Positions 11,051-24,000 are shown, counted from the first letter of the stretch. The stretch is 64,000 nucleotides of DNA from Chrysoperla carnea (GCF_905475395.1 NC_058342.1:24958640-25022639), one strand, 5' to 3'. Notes: a model not told the origin generated them from the letters alone. Made by a program: numbers and translations.

Positions 11051-11997
11051 ATTAATGATGTGTTTCTACCAAGTTAAATTAGATATTTTCAAGGAAAAAA
11101 GTTTCTATAAAAGTCCCAAATTTTGTATTAATAATTCATCATATCTAAAATTCCAATAAAAGAAACAAACCCCGAATTATATAAAATGGTCTTTCAAAAT
11201 TTTAAATCTAACCCTTAAATGGTAACGGTTGAGATTGAAAGCAACAACCCAAGGCGAACGGAGGCCTGGTTGGATCTGGGTTTTTGAAATTGTAATTTTT
11301 TTTAATTTGTCAAAATGTAATAAGATTTTACATCTAAGAGTTTGCGTTAAGATCAGAGCGCGTAAGAATAATAACACCTTGAAGACTTGAAGGCTGTGTC
11401 TACGTGAAAATATGCTAATTTTCTTATAATAATTAATAAATAAGTAAACATAATTACTAGTGATAAATCATACTCTTTTCTCTTTTTATTAGAAGAGTTA
11501 ATAAACTCTTATCGCAATATAAAATTTTGTGTGTTAATTATAGTAGCAAATAATTTTTTTATTTTCGTGTTCAAAATGGTTTTTATTTAAAAATACAAAA
11601 GAGTGCAATTATAAATTCGTTTCATTTCAACAAATAATTTAAAAAATGCAGAATTGTTACATTCATTTTGTAACCGGTTAGTTTATTGTTTGTACGTAAA
11701 TTGAAAACATAATTCTATACAATGAATAAATAAATTAGAAATTTACTTTAGCATGTGCAAATCAAATCCTAATTATAGTTAATTAGTCATTTTTCAATCC
11801 GGCAGTGATCAATTTAAATGGAAGACTTCCCAACAATAATTTAGAACGCACCCTAAAATGCAGATGTGTCATATCCATAAATAAACATCACTTTTTTTTC
11901 TCAAGTTTATGTTTTTATGCTGTCAAATATCCAAACTGTCAAAATAAATCAAAAATATTGCAAAATATAAAAGTAATGTCTAAAAAAACATAAAAAA

Positions 11998-12627
11998 ATG
12001 GCAAATTTTTTCGAAAATCGTAATAATACAACAATATCAATACCTCGAACCGAGGAAGAAAATAACATAATTTTCTATGTGATCGAAATGCAAGTGGGCT
12101 CAATAAATTGGACCGTACGCCATCGATACAGTGATTTTTACGACTTACATATAAAACTGGTATCGGATCATGGTGTACCAAAAGATACGATACCACCGAA
12201 GAAAATTATACGAAAAAAATGTCCATTTTTTATATCACAACGACGTGAAGGTTTAGAAATTTACATGAAAACAGTATTAAATTATTTACAACGTGCATTA
12301 CCTTTGGAATTAGCATTATTCTTAAATTTTCAACTTTATGAAATCACTTACATATTACAAGATTTAGCGCTAAAATTCTTTTTAAAAGGGGATACTTTGT
12401 TACATTGTGCACAATGGATTATTATGTCACCGTTACAGTTACATGCGTTAAGTGAACGTTTAAAACAACCGTGTCCAGAAACTGTGATTGATAAACGACG
12501 TGATTTTAGTCACGTCTTAGATGTTTGTTCACAAACGCATAAAGTTTATGTGATTGGATCAGATGAACCGTATGAAACCAGTAATGTTATTCCAAATTCA
12601 TTAACTTTTGAGTGTTCATCATTTAAG
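11998..12627 (+). CDS. NISCH: nischarin-like exon 1 (PX domain)
   Basis: Residues 1-210, phase 0 donor AAG|gtaaaa. Contains the whole PX domain and the linker ending SSFK. Confidence 0.9.
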
Positions 12628-14954
12628 GTAAAATTATTTCTTAAAATAGCTCTCTAGACCTATACGTAGTATTTGAGAGGTTGTTGTCAAGGTCTAACAA
12701 CTTTTTCCTCCTCGGAAATTTACAAAGTAAATGAATTCTCTTTCATAAAGCCTGAAAAACAGGTGCATTGGGTATTCAATCAAAGAAACACCCGTGTAAG
12801 GCTGGTAAACAAATTCGTGCATGCTAAGACCCAATATCTCGACAACAACTGGCTTATTAGTCGAGGATAGGGAAAACAAAAGTCTTAGAATTTTTATGTA
12901 AAAATGACACCTAGGTCCTGGACTATTATAGGTCCTGTCCTTAATAATGAAAATTGATTAGAAAATTTTGCTTAAATTTTAATGTCACCAGAGTGGAGCG
13001 TAGCAGGGAAAAAGGGTGCCTATCTGGGTGAGTCGGTCGTTGTGTACTTTGTACTACGCATCAGGCTGTCTTTTGTTTTCAATCAATTTAACAATTTCAA
13101 TTGTTTTCAATCATTGACGCGTAGTAAAAAGTACGCAACGACCGATGACTAGACTCCATCCAGATAGGCGTATTAAATTCAGCCACGGGCGCTTAGAGCT
13201 CGGCATAGGAAGTTTCATGCCCTTATTATATATGTTCTTGATACACACTTTTTTTTTTTATTAACTAAAAAAATTTTTTTTAGGCTTTAAAACAATTGCG
13301 AATAACAAATTTTCCATTAAAAAATATTACACAATTAGGCACATTAAGGGAAACATTGCAAACATTAAAAATTGAGAATACAAATGTACAAAATATCAGT
13401 CAAGTATTACTTTGTGATTCAATTCATAAAGTTCCAAATTCATCTACTTATCAGGTAAGAAAAGTTTTATTTGTTTACGCCACAGAAACTACACTTAGAA
13501 AAAATGCGACTATTTTAAAGTACACTTTTACAGGCATGTATTTGTTTTTGTTTGTTTTGGGCACCACCAGGGCTCATTTTAAGGGCAAAGAAGTTAAAGC
13601 ACTGTTTATGAAAATTGTCGAACTTTTTAGGGAGTACTATTTTTCCTCTCCAACTTGATGTGTTTTTCATAGCCGAAAGATTTTTCGTTGTCAAGTTATG
13701 AGCGATTTTGTAAGCGGTGATAAGATGTCACAAAATTCAAATATCTCGAAATATCTTTGAATATATGAAAACGATTGAATTGTAGACGATAAATTTAAAG
13801 AATATAAAGTTTTTCAGAAATACGATATCTGAGACACTGGGTAAGTGGAATACCTCTATAAGTGAGACAAAGCAATTCCCTTGATGCCTCACTTAACCAG
13901 GTTCCACTGTATATAGCCAGAACCACATAAATTGTGTTTTGGGGATCATGAAACTAGGTTAGGTTAGGTTATATTGCCTGTCCACGAAGGACACGCTTAG
14001 GCTATAGAGCCCATTGTGATACCATATGTTTTACCACCTTTCCGCCGATAATTTCATTTATCAGCTCCTCAATTTCTGTTACTGAGTGCACCTCCTTCAT
14101 GCATATATCATGCACTACACCAGCTCTTCACAACTATTAATGAAATTAATTTTGTTGCGACGGCGGGGATGGAACCTGCTACCCTTAGCATACCGCGGAC
14201 GGAATTGGTTACGCCTTAACCAACTGAGCTAATATCATCATGAAACTAATTCATAACGCATTACCACCCTCTTCTCGCTGACCTTTTATACAGCAAATAA
14301 GTCTATATTTTCGTCGGAAATATGATTAAAATATCTTTTTCAATTTTTTTACAGATTTGGACGAATTTAACAGAATTATATTTAAGTGATAATCAATTAA
14401 CAAGTATTGATGAGACAGTAAAATTGATGCCAAAATTAAAAATATTAAATTGCAATCAGAATCAACTAAATGATATCAAAAATTTAGTACATCTATCGAA
14501 TTTAAGTTACGTTTATCTCTCATCAAATCTATTTTATTTAACTGACAACTTACATACAAAATTGGGTAACATCTTACATTTAGATCTATCAGCGAATTAC
14601 ATCAAAACGTTGCAAGGTTTCTCAAAACTCTACTCATTAGAGTTCTTAGACATCAGTTCGAATCAAATATGCAGCTTGGATGAAGTGAAACATATTGGAA
14701 ACTTACCATGTTTAGAAAATTTACGTTTAACTGGTAATCCGGTATCGGTCATTGTTGATTATCGTGTTAAAGTGCTGGAACAATTTGGTCCACGTGCCAG
14801 TGAATTATGTCTGGATAATGAAATGCCATCTCAAACTGAATTGGACACGATATGTGTGCTACAAGCGATACGGATTGTGAAGGAGGGCCGAACACCAACA
14901 TTTGATGGAACAGAAAATCCATCGTTATTTATGAATAATAATTCTACACCATAA
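11998..14954 (+). CDS. NISCH: nischarin-like gene (PX + LRR), complete short form, three exons
   Basis: Exons 11998-12627, 13284-13454 and 14355-14954 join in phase 0 into 466 residues. Residues about 10-125 form a PX domain with RHRYSDFYDLH and the proline-containing loop IPPKKI, followed by RREGLEIYMKTVL. Residues 211-430 carry leucine-rich repeats (LTELYLSDNQL, LKILNCNQNQL, ILHLDLSANYI, LEFLDISSNQI, LENLRLTGNPV) and a family-specific cap with YRVKVLEQFGPRASELCLD. Known: nischarin binds phosphoinositides through PX on endosomes, and binds integrin alpha5, PAK and Rab proteins, restraining cell migration. The mammalian long form has a large C-terminal extension that is absent here. Inferred: a cytosolic and endosomal scaffold. 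The ATG is the first in frame, and upstream non-coding exons are possible. Confidence 0.9.
13017..13172. mobile_element. palindromic MITE in nischarin intron 1
   Basis: gcctatctgggtgagtcggt at 13018 and the complement of accgatgactagactccatc...gataggc near 13140-13170 pair with a short internal deletion. The inner stems gtactacgc and gcgtagta also pair. No coding capacity. Confidence 0.65.
13284..13454 (+). CDS. NISCH: nischarin-like exon 2 (first LRRs)
   Basis: Residues 211-267 (171 nt) between tttttag|GCT and CAG|gtaaga. Begins ALKQLRITNFPLKNITQLG, with degenerate LRR spacing. Confidence 0.87.
13810..13909. mobile_element. pogo-like element end in nischarin intron 2
   Basis: Right terminus AACCAGGTTCCACTG followed by TA, preceded by tatctgagacactgggtaag and cctctataagtgagac. 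The same roughly 95-bp block is at 46110-46205 and at the right end of the complete element 55999-56694. The left end is not present, so this is a fragment. Confidence 0.65.
13957..14236 (-). mobile_element. tRNA-derived SINE with TTAGG-like tail
   Basis: Bounded by a perfect 12-bp target-site duplication, atcatgaaacta, at 13945-13956 and 14237-14248. Read on the minus strand it starts with a tRNA-like head: the A box TAGCTCAGTTGG, then GTTAAGGCG, and the B box GGTTCCATCCC. The last roughly 65 bp match the 3' end of the LINE copies, and it finishes ATAACCTAACCTAACC. Inserted in nischarin intron 2. It is a Pol III-type retroposon, apparently mobilised by the LINE (inference). Confidence 0.85.
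14355..14954 (+). CDS. NISCH: nischarin-like exon 3 (LRR block and C-terminus)
   Basis: Residues 268-466 plus TAA. The acceptor is ttttttacag|ATT. About six LRRs are followed by the capping segment and a short tail ending NNNSTP. Confidence 0.9.
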   Translation: MWTNLTELYLSDNQLTSIDETVKLMPKLKILNCNQNQLNDIKNLVHLSNLSYVYLSSNLFYLTDNLHTKLGNILHLDLSANYIKTLQGFSKLYSLEFLDISSNQICSLDEVKHIGNLPCLENLRLTGNPVSVIVDYRVKVLEQFGPRASELCLDNEMPSQTELDTICVLQAIRIVKEGRTPTFDGTENPSLFMNNNSTP

Positions 14955-17567
14955 TTTTATCATTTATTCCCGGGTTTCTAATATTTTATTCGGAATATTC
15001 AGCCTAAAGGGTCTTTTACCTTGTTTATCGTTGATCATAAGAGAGTAAGGGTGGGACAATTTTCCCCTCCAAAAGAACTTAATTATTTTAAGTAATTAGG
15101 AAATAACTCTCAGTTTTTTTACTCTTAGCTTGAATGAAATACAGTGAAACCTGGGTGAATGAGACCTGGAAAAGCGAGAAAACTCTACAAGTAAGATTAA
15201 TTACCAGGTCCTGCTATTTCACCCTTTTAAAACTAATAAGTGAGAAACTGGAATCTCTATAAAAAAATAATTTTTTCCCTACTTTCCCTGCTTTACATGC
15301 TAAGGATTCCCAACAATTATTATAAATTGCGTCCAGGTCAGAGCTCCGACCCTTTTTTTTCTTAATAAGGATTGTGTATATAATTTACACATTTCATGGC
15401 ATTAGTGAAAAATTTTCGTTTTTAATTTCATACATGAAGCTAAAGCTTCACAGGAGTAGAGAACGGCCTTTCAGTAAAAAAAATTACACTGTCGTGAATC
15501 ACGAAAAATCACTTTTACATACAGGTGCAAAATTTTCATGAATACAAAATAACTACACATTATACTGAAAATCCAATAAACTACAAGTAAGGCCATACGA
15601 AAAGCTTTAAGGATTTGTTTTAAAAAACTTGTACATCGAATGATCTGACTTGTAGTCTAAGAGTTGAGTGACATTTTGAAGCAGGTATTTGAGGTACTTT
15701 GAAAACTTCTCTAATACTTCTTCTGCGATAGCTAAATACGAAGTGAACCCCTGGCTGAAAGGTTTATCTTCAAAAATAATAATATATTCTTTTAGGGACT
15801 CACTTCGCATTCAGCTATCGTAAAAGAAATATTCGACAAGTTTTCAAGGTGTCTCAAATACCTGCAGTAAAATGTCACTCAGCTCTCCTACTATTGTATG
15901 TCATCATAATACACAAAGCACAATCATACTAAAATTCTAATATGCTACGCTTTGAAAATACGTTGGTAATAATACTAGAATCGTGGGGCTATTGATCTTG
16001 CATCAAATCAGGTATTTTTCCAAGTTTTCGACCTCAGAATACGATAGGATCATGCCAAAAATAAGAAAAATCTCGAAAATTTTGACCTTATTTCAGTTTC
16101 TGTCGATTTTGACCCGACGGGACTGTTTTTTCATCAAAAGCTTTTCAAAGTTTGTCTATTTTTTCAAGTTATATGGTTTTTCGCAAAATTACATCTTGTA
16201 AACCGTTAGAGACAGATAAAAAGTTTAAACGTAAAAAATGTTCCTTATACAAATATAAACATTTGTTTATCCGTGAAGGCGCAAATCCAAAACTATAAAA
16301 AATAGGGACCTGAAAATTTGCAGGTATAACTTTGGTCTTGTAAAACATTCTGAAAAATAATTTTTCGAAAAGTTTTGAAATTTACGCACCAAAAAATAAT
16401 CGATTATTTTAACCACAGTCATATAAATATACAAGTCAGGAACATATGTTCCCATATTGAAGAACGTATTAGTTTCCAAAGCTGCTACCCAGTAACGCCA
16501 CCAGTATCGAATCCAAACCAGTTGCCAATAATTAATTAATTTATTTATTAATAATTTATTTTTATTTCAGCAAATATTAATATCTATTAAATCAAATTAT
16601 TTATTAACTTAATGAAAATATAAATAGAATTTATACAAAATTAAAACTAGTTTATTTATTTTAAATTTTTTACTAATATTGCTATTTGGATTCGACATAT
16701 GTGGCGGTGTCTAAGGTTTAATAATGTAACTAAAATATTTGCATGGCTTGTATATACACGATTCCTCTTAAACCACCACGATTCTAGCATTATTATCTTT
16801 CGCTATAAACTTGTATAAACTACAAATAAATAATCAGTAAAACATTGCCTTAAAAATATTCTAACAATATAAATGCCATTAACACAAGGGTGTAGGTGGT
16901 ATCAATAATAATGTTTTAACAAAACAAAACGAATTCTAAACGTAACTTTTTTTTCAGTTTTAATATATTAAAATTTTATAGTAAGACAAAATAGATTCCA
17001 ATTAGCCAGTATTTCTTGAAATAATATTGAATAATCTGAATTCATCTTTATAAAACAACTATGTTATTTGAACTATAAATAGTACAATGGCCAAGAGAGG
17101 TTCATTCTGTATTTGGTGTACAATTTTACGCCTCAGTTTTCCCTTGAAATTTCGACCCGTTGATCCCGAATTTTGAAAATGGAATGTTCTAAAGTGCTAG
17201 ATCAATTGTTTATAACAAATTTGTATCTATAAACAAATGTACTTTTTCCATAATTGTTAGCAAAATTTTGGCTTAAAATATCGAATAATATTTCAATTAA
17301 GAACGAGAATATTTCGAATTTTTCTTTTCTCCCTTCTAATAGAGATAGCTAGTCGTTTGACTAATCAATTTATTGAGGGGACCTTAATAAAGAAGAATAA
17401 ACCATTATTAAACATCTCTGATGCAAAATAAATGATTGTAGCGAAGAAAAATTGTAATTTCATAGAATTTGTAACGAAGAACATTATGCCTTTCAAAAGT
17501 TCTTGATTTGTATTAAATAATGTAGGTTATGTACATTTTAGTGTAACAGTGTTTGCCTAAGAATTTT
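14955..17567. other. intergenic, mostly old repeats
   Basis: Holds a pogo-like left end near 15142 (CAGTGAAACCTGGG), a hairpin element at 15661-15886 and a dispersed-repeat fragment at about 16190-16265. No protein gene or clear nischarin poly(A) site was recognised. Confidence 0.4.
15661..15886. mobile_element. long imperfect hairpin (foldback or MITE)
   Basis: Arms of about 85 bp. gagtgacattttgaagcagg ... gcgatagctaaatacgaag is complemented by ttcgcattcagctatcg ... cctgcagtaaaatgtcactc, with a loop of about 55 bp. Confidence 0.65.
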
Positions 17568-17848
17568 GGAGTGTAGTGCTAAGGAGAACCTATCTATATG
17601 GGAGAAAAATTAAAAAAGTGGCCAGCGGTAAGGAGCAAATTATAACAAAACTACAACTAAAAAACGCATCAAAATAGCGCTACCTTCTCTAACAACTTGT
17701 TTATATGTTTATCTTATTCTTATTATTTTGAGCTTTTCTTTTAAAACGGCTGTGGCTTTATTACTTGCTAATGTGGTGCCACCAATTTGACGTATTTGAC
17801 GACCACTTTTTAATACATAGAGTTAGTTCTCCTTAGCTCTACACTCCA
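17568..17848. mobile_element. MITE, first of a side-by-side related pair
   Basis: TGGAGTGTAGTGCTAAGGAG at the left is complemented by CTCCTTAGCTCTACACTCCA at the right. No coding capacity. Confidence 0.65.
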
Positions 17849-17870
17849 TACTAACAATGACTAACAAGTA

Positions 17871-18107
17871 TGGACTGTAGAGGTAAGGATACCAATCTCA
17901 TATGGCTGTTTAACTCAAGAACTGTCCACAAAAAAGCAGTAAATAAAGAGGCTACAAAAGCGCTTGTATGGGGGAAGGTATGATCTGAACTTAACTGTAT
18001 GTATATGTATGTATGGTTCTCTGGTACAGCAACGCCATCTTAATTTAAGAGTATTTGGGGACCATTTTTCATTTCACAGAGAGTGTACTCCTTACCTCTA
18101 CCTTCCA
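17871..18107. mobile_element. MITE, second of the related pair
   Basis: TGGACTGTAGAGGTAAGGA at the left is complemented, with mismatches, by TCCTTACCTCTACCTTCCA at the right. Termini resemble those of the neighbour 22 bp away. Confidence 0.6.
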
Positions 18108-19095
18108 TACTAATAACGTAGCCAATTTTTATAAATAAATGAGGTTTCTTTATTTTAAGGGATAGTTTGGACAGAAAAGGATACGCCAAACACGAAGAGA
18201 ATCGTTATTGGCCGCTGTACTACCGGTTCCGTACGTAGGAGGCATTGTCTCGTTTTAACTTTTAAAAAAATGATAAGATTGTTTCTTATTTATAAATGAG
18301 ACGAATCTATTGGATTTAATTTATTTATAATAAAAAAAGTATAAATTAGCAATATTTATTTTTAAAATAATAATAATATTTTTACAAACTAAAGTGCAAT
18401 CTTTAAAAATTGTTATTAATTATTAAAAATGTTTATAAACATTTGTACATATAATAAAATAAATCATTGGTATTAATATTAACTATAATAATTATTTTAA
18501 AATAAAATAAATGAGAAACAAACACTATATTCTTGAAAACATTTGTGATAAATAATTATGTTTACAATTTTTAAATATATTATTTTGTAAATTTATTTAA
18601 AAGTGTGTTTTTTTTTTAATGATTTTTATTTAGGTTTATCTACACCAAATTAAATCGTTTCATAGTAGATAGAAATCAGGAATCATCAGAGATTATCCAT
18701 GAAAAATAGAAACATTTGAAAATGTACCTACTGGAACTGGCAACGGAGTGAGAACCACCTCTCCAAGGTGATTGAAAAGGATAATAAATGAAAGATCGTG
18801 ATAATTACTGCGCATGTCTTAATATACAATATAATATCCTGGCGCGTATTTACAACATAATAATATTCATTTAATAAATATTATTCAATAATTCAACTTA
18901 ACTAATCTATGATACATGTATACTTTAAAATATTTCTTGCAAATAAAATAATATCTTGTAGATTACCAACTTTCAGTAATTCAAAGTAACTAGATCTAAG
19001 ATTAGATCTACCAACTTTTAAGCAGAATTTGTTGAAAACTACCAACTTTTAAAATCATATCTACCACTTAGACAGATTTTGGGTTGGCAACGCTG

Positions 19096-19164
<69 letters not shown>

Positions 19165-20515
19165 GATTTACTAGATAAGATTCAATTGACCTATATTGCT
19201 CATATACAAGCTCAACTCAACCACTTTTTACGTCCTAAGCAAGCTTTAAAAATTTCAGCTTGATATCTCTTTTCGTTTTTGAGTTATCGTGCTTACGGAC
19301 AGACAACCGGAAATGGACTTATTAGGTGATTTTATGAACACACCAATACCAAAATTTTGTTGGTAGCATCAAAACACTAATTTTACAATTTTTATACTAT
19401 TTACATCTAAAAATAGTTATGCAAATGTATCCATAACTAGTTTTGGATGTAAATAGTACAAAAATTCAAAATTAGTGTACTATATAATAAATAAAAATAA
19501 TACAAATTGGATAACATATCGTGGTTACCATGGATATGGCACACACACTACAGTTTTTGCCAATTTGCTCACCATGGCAAGCCGCGTTAAGTAACTTCGT
19601 TCCAAAAAAACTTTATAAAAAAATACAATTGATACAGGATCTCATTTGTATTTGTTACGTCACTGGACACTTTATCCATCTAAGATGGAGTACAAGAAAA
19701 TAAAATATATTAAATTTTCGGGTTAAAAATAATAATTATAATTTGTACTTACCCTTATTAAACAGTACTGCGTTATAGGAAAAATTTGGAAGACAGTCAA
19801 AAGTATAAAAGACGCGCCTTAAGGTGTTAATTTTTATCATAGACTGTACGATCTTCATATATATAATACTCCTATATGGCCAGCCGAAAGAGAGAGACCC
19901 GGAGAATTTCGAAACAATATTTTCTCTCTCACACAGAATGACAGTGAAAGAAAAAGGACATTTTTTTCAGAAATGACATACCCAGGCGGTTTGCATCTCT
20001 TTTTACCTCGACTACGACGGGAGCTATGTGTTTAACAGGTATGTGTGTATGTAGGTATGTATGTATTTGGGTATGTATGTTCATCTGTCCCTTCATAACT
20101 TTTAAACTACATAATTTGATAAATGAAATTCGTTGAAAACGTCTTGATCGTCCGCTGGTTATAGGCTTAAAACTTACAAACTTAAGATTAAACTTAGTAT
20201 ACTCCGATATATTTTATATATACAAAAACTAAATAAAACCATTTTTGACAACATGTCTTTGGGAAAAGGGTGCCCATACAAGTGGGCAACAACGAATAGT
20301 AGAAAAAGAAATTTTTAGTTTAGGCCCCCACACGAAAACACAAGTCCACGGTTCTCACCAGTATAAATCCGGATTCCAGTGTCTGTAACCCCCCAAATTT
20401 TAACTCTAGACCCACGCCTGTTTTCAGGAAAATTAATGGTTAAATAAATATAGGTCTAATTTTATATTTTTACTTGTATCTACGATTCACATTTTCCCCA
20501 TTCTCTATAAAGCAA
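18108..20515. other. intergenic, simple repeats and dispersed repeats
   Basis: Contains the TA microsatellite, a dispersed-repeat copy at 19205-19345 and TATG-rich sequence near 20040-20090. No gene recognised. Confidence 0.4.
19098..19161. repeat. (TA)n microsatellite
   Basis: About 31 uninterrupted TA units. Confidence 0.95.
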
Positions 20516-21050
20516 CTTGCCCTTCTCTTTGCCATCGGCTGGCGGCGCCCTTGTGGGAATATCAGTTATGTGTGTGACATGTATGTACGTGTGGCTATCT
20601 TAGAGTGGATATCTTTCTTTACTAACATGACGTAAAAAAACAAACCCTTGCGTAATCAACTCTATCTACACATGGTATTTCAACCATTGTATGTTTTCAC
20701 TTGTTTTTATCGTAAAGTTAAATGTAGAGAAGGGGAGAGGGTAAAATAAGCCAAGATGAAACTTACATTGAAATACTTGTCCCCCTCTTTGTCATCGGCT
20801 GGTGATGCCCTTGTAGGAATATAAGTTATGTGTGTGTGTGTAACATGTATGTATGTGTGGCTATCTAAGAGTAGCTATCTTTCTTTACTTAAATGACGTA
20901 ATGTAACCCATGCGTAATCAACACTGTCTATACATGGTATTTCATTAATTAACTCAGTCAATTGTTTGTTTTCACTTGTTTTTATCGTAAAGTTAAAGGT
21001 AGAGAAGGGTAGAGGGTAAAATAAGCCAAGATGAAACTTACATCGAAATA
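20516..21050. repeat. tandem duplication, two units of about 260 bp
   Basis: The phrases gccatcggctgg/gtcatcggctgg, gtgtggctatct, acatggtatttca, tttttatcgtaaagttaa and agccaagatgaaactta recur in order at a spacing of about 250-265 bp. A further dispersed copy is at about 61440-61560. No conserved frame. Confidence 0.8.
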
Positions 21051-24000
21051 TATTGAATAAACATGAAATAAAAGAAAAAAAGAATTGTTTTTTTTTTTTT
21101 TTTAAATAGATAATATGTATATGATAATTTTTTAATAGTTTATTGTATTGAGTTTTCAACATGGAAAAGTACAAATATTGCAATACACCGACTTATGTAG
21201 CCTGGCTCATTAAGTAACATTACCTTAAATAATTTGCGGAATGTTTATTTTTTTGACTTTTTTTTAACATTACTTTTTTTTATTTATTTATTTTTTTTTT
21301 ATAATTAACAAAATGAAATTAGAAGATATATTACTTCCCAGATTGACTGTTAGATCGATTCATTAAGTTTTTATTTTTTTTTTATATTAATTTTTTGATA
21401 TATTTTTTTAACAATTTGTGAATAAAATTGTCTTTATTCCAACACAATTCATGAAGTTATTATTTTTATTTATGGCCGTACCAATGTCAATTCTCCTTGA
21501 TAATTTTTTATTCTCCTGTTCTTGCGCTCTTAATCAATTTATTTTCGTTATTTTTTTTTTTTTTTTTTGTTTGTTTTTATTATATAATTATTACGTAATA
21601 TTCTTATACTTTGATAATTTAAATGAAAAAGAAATTATGAAAGTATAAAAATTTACAAATAAAAATTTTTGCATTTCACTTAAACAACTATCAAACCAAA
21701 TTTGACTGTAAAATGGTTAGCAAAGCTCGTACAAAATAGCTTTGTATTTTTTTTTTTTTTTTTTATTTAAAATGTTTTGAGTCTTCATTTTAAAAAAATA
21801 GAACAAACAATACTTTTGGAAAAATTAAAACTGAGCATGTTGTGTGTGATTTTTTTTATGAAAAATTTTTATGCAAATTAAATGATTTTTTTTCAGCAAT
21901 TTTACTTTTAAAAAATTAATCTCATTGTCAAATTGTAAATACACAAACATCGCCATTTTGTATCAAGTTAAAATGCACATGCACGCATTTGAAACATATG
22001 TTTTGTACTATTTTTTTGAAAAGTAAAGACGGACAAATTGAATCTTCCACTTACAATTTCGAAAATTATTTTTTTTTTTTGGAATATATATTTATTTATT
22101 TATTTTTTTTGAAAAGTTTTTTGTATAATAAGAGGACCTATTCGAATAATTAAATGAAATAAATATACGCGTTAAAATTTATGAGCGTATATGAAAAAGT
22201 ACTAATTAACATTTAATGGTTAATAATTATGCTGTATTTTTTTTTTTAAATTCATATTTAATAATTAGTTTGATTTTTTTTAATAAATGCAATTAATTAA
22301 TAAAACTAAAACACTGCACTTTTTTAAAAATACAATAATAAGAATAATTAAATACAAAATCATGCAATGTATACAAATACTAGGATTTCAACTGCAAATT
22401 TGCTATTTTTTTAATTATAATAATCCCTAATTATATGCTTAAATATACATTACAACATATAAGGTGGGCGTAGTGCAATTCTTCAAACTCAAAACACATT
22501 CGAATTAAATATTATTCTGGAAATTCAAAGTTTTCATAAACGCTTTTTGTTAAAAAAAGAATAAAACATACGATTTATATTTTACTTATCATCGGATGCT
22601 GTTCAGACTTCACTTATAACCCCAAAGAACGTCATGATAAATCCCAATTTGAATGAATAAATGACATATCAAAATCTAAACTATGAAGTTAGATATGAGA
22701 AGTGGGATTTATAAACTTTCCGTCTAACTGGAACACACCCAAGAACTATTTAATTTGTTTGTTAATGTTTCTAACTTCGGGGTGATTTGCTTTTTTTTTT
22801 TATTTAAAGAAAAAAAAATTGGTAAGTAAAATATTTCTAGAAAGTTATTTCTAGGAATGTATGTTTCAAAGTATTTAAAATCTAAATAAAAGATGGCGAT
22901 TTTTTGTTGTTGTTGTTATCGGACCTACATTCTTTTTTTCTAATGTTCGCTGTGAATATAGGTATACAAAAAGCGTGTAAAGAAACACAATATTTAAATA
23001 AAATAGCGCCAAAATATGATCAGAAAAATGAGATTTCTTTTAAAAATGATCTGATCATACCATTTTGAGGGGAGGGATGAGAGGGTAGTTTTTTTTTTTT
23101 TGTTTAATAAATATAATGTAAAAATTACATGTTAATAATCACATTTAGACTAGAGAATGAATTAATTGTTAATATTTATTGTTTAAAACGTAATATATAT
23201 TGAATAATTAGGTTTTTTTTTTAAATATTTTGCACAAATGCCAATGAGATAAGCTATAGAACAACAAACATGTATTTTTAAATCTACTATTTAAAATATC
23301 AGTTTTAATAACATATACCATTTTGTCCATTGTTTATTTTTTATTAGAAAATTATTTATTTTCTCGTAAAGTCGAGCCAAAGAAGCTAAAAAATTATTTT
23401 AAACTTAGTAGTCCTCAATAACAGATTCGATTTTGTTTACATTTTTAAAAAGAGTATATTGATTGAAATATTGAATCCAAAAGGTAACATTGATATTGCC
23501 CCCTTCGATCAATATTATATACTAGAATCGATTTTCAATGAATTGATTTTAGTCAAGTCAAATTTATGAGAGTTAAATTGAAAGGAACTTTGGTTTTAGA
23601 TAAATAGTTAATAAATGTTTCTGAATTGTAAGGAAAAAGAAGCTATATTTTATTATTATTAGATAAATTAATCCACCCCTTCGCCTTATGACTCATAGAG
23701 GATTTTTTGGTTGGCTATAAATTGATGAAATTAAAAAATTTAGAATAGATTCACTTGTTTGGCGTCTTCTCTTCCCTTGGCACAAAATAGTTTGTCAAAC
23801 AAAATCAATTCTAGTTTTTAAGAACTCAACAAAAGTAAAAAATCATTCTTGATTCGACTATTATTCGAAATTTTATTTTGAATTCACATCATTATGATTG
23901 AAGTGAGCGATTTATTTCTGGAAAATTGTCTGACTTGAATTTTTGTTTGTTTTTTGTTCTTAAACTCGAATCTTAATATGTGTGACTTTTTAATTATTTC

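Larger units (their letters stand above)
9882..11997. promoter_or_regulatory. shared upstream region of the vezatin and nischarin genes
   Basis: This 2.1-kb spacer separates the two divergent start codons, so both promoters should lie here or in unannotated 5' exons. No TATA box or Inr can be assigned confidently in such AT-rich sequence. It contains a MITE at 10467-10718 and a dispersed repeat at about 10780-11050. The stretch 11050-11997 has no recognisable element. Confidence 0.5.

Noticed and set aside
12673-12870. 65-codon ORF in nischarin intron 1
   Set aside because: Directly after the exon 1 donor in unrelated frame, with no similarity.
13957-13971. Possible interstitial telomere (TTAGG)n
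   Set aside because: Only about three units, located precisely at the SINE 3' end inside the target duplication.
14160-14234. tRNA-like sequence on the minus strand
   Set aside because: Head of the SINE at 13957-14236, not a functional tRNA gene.
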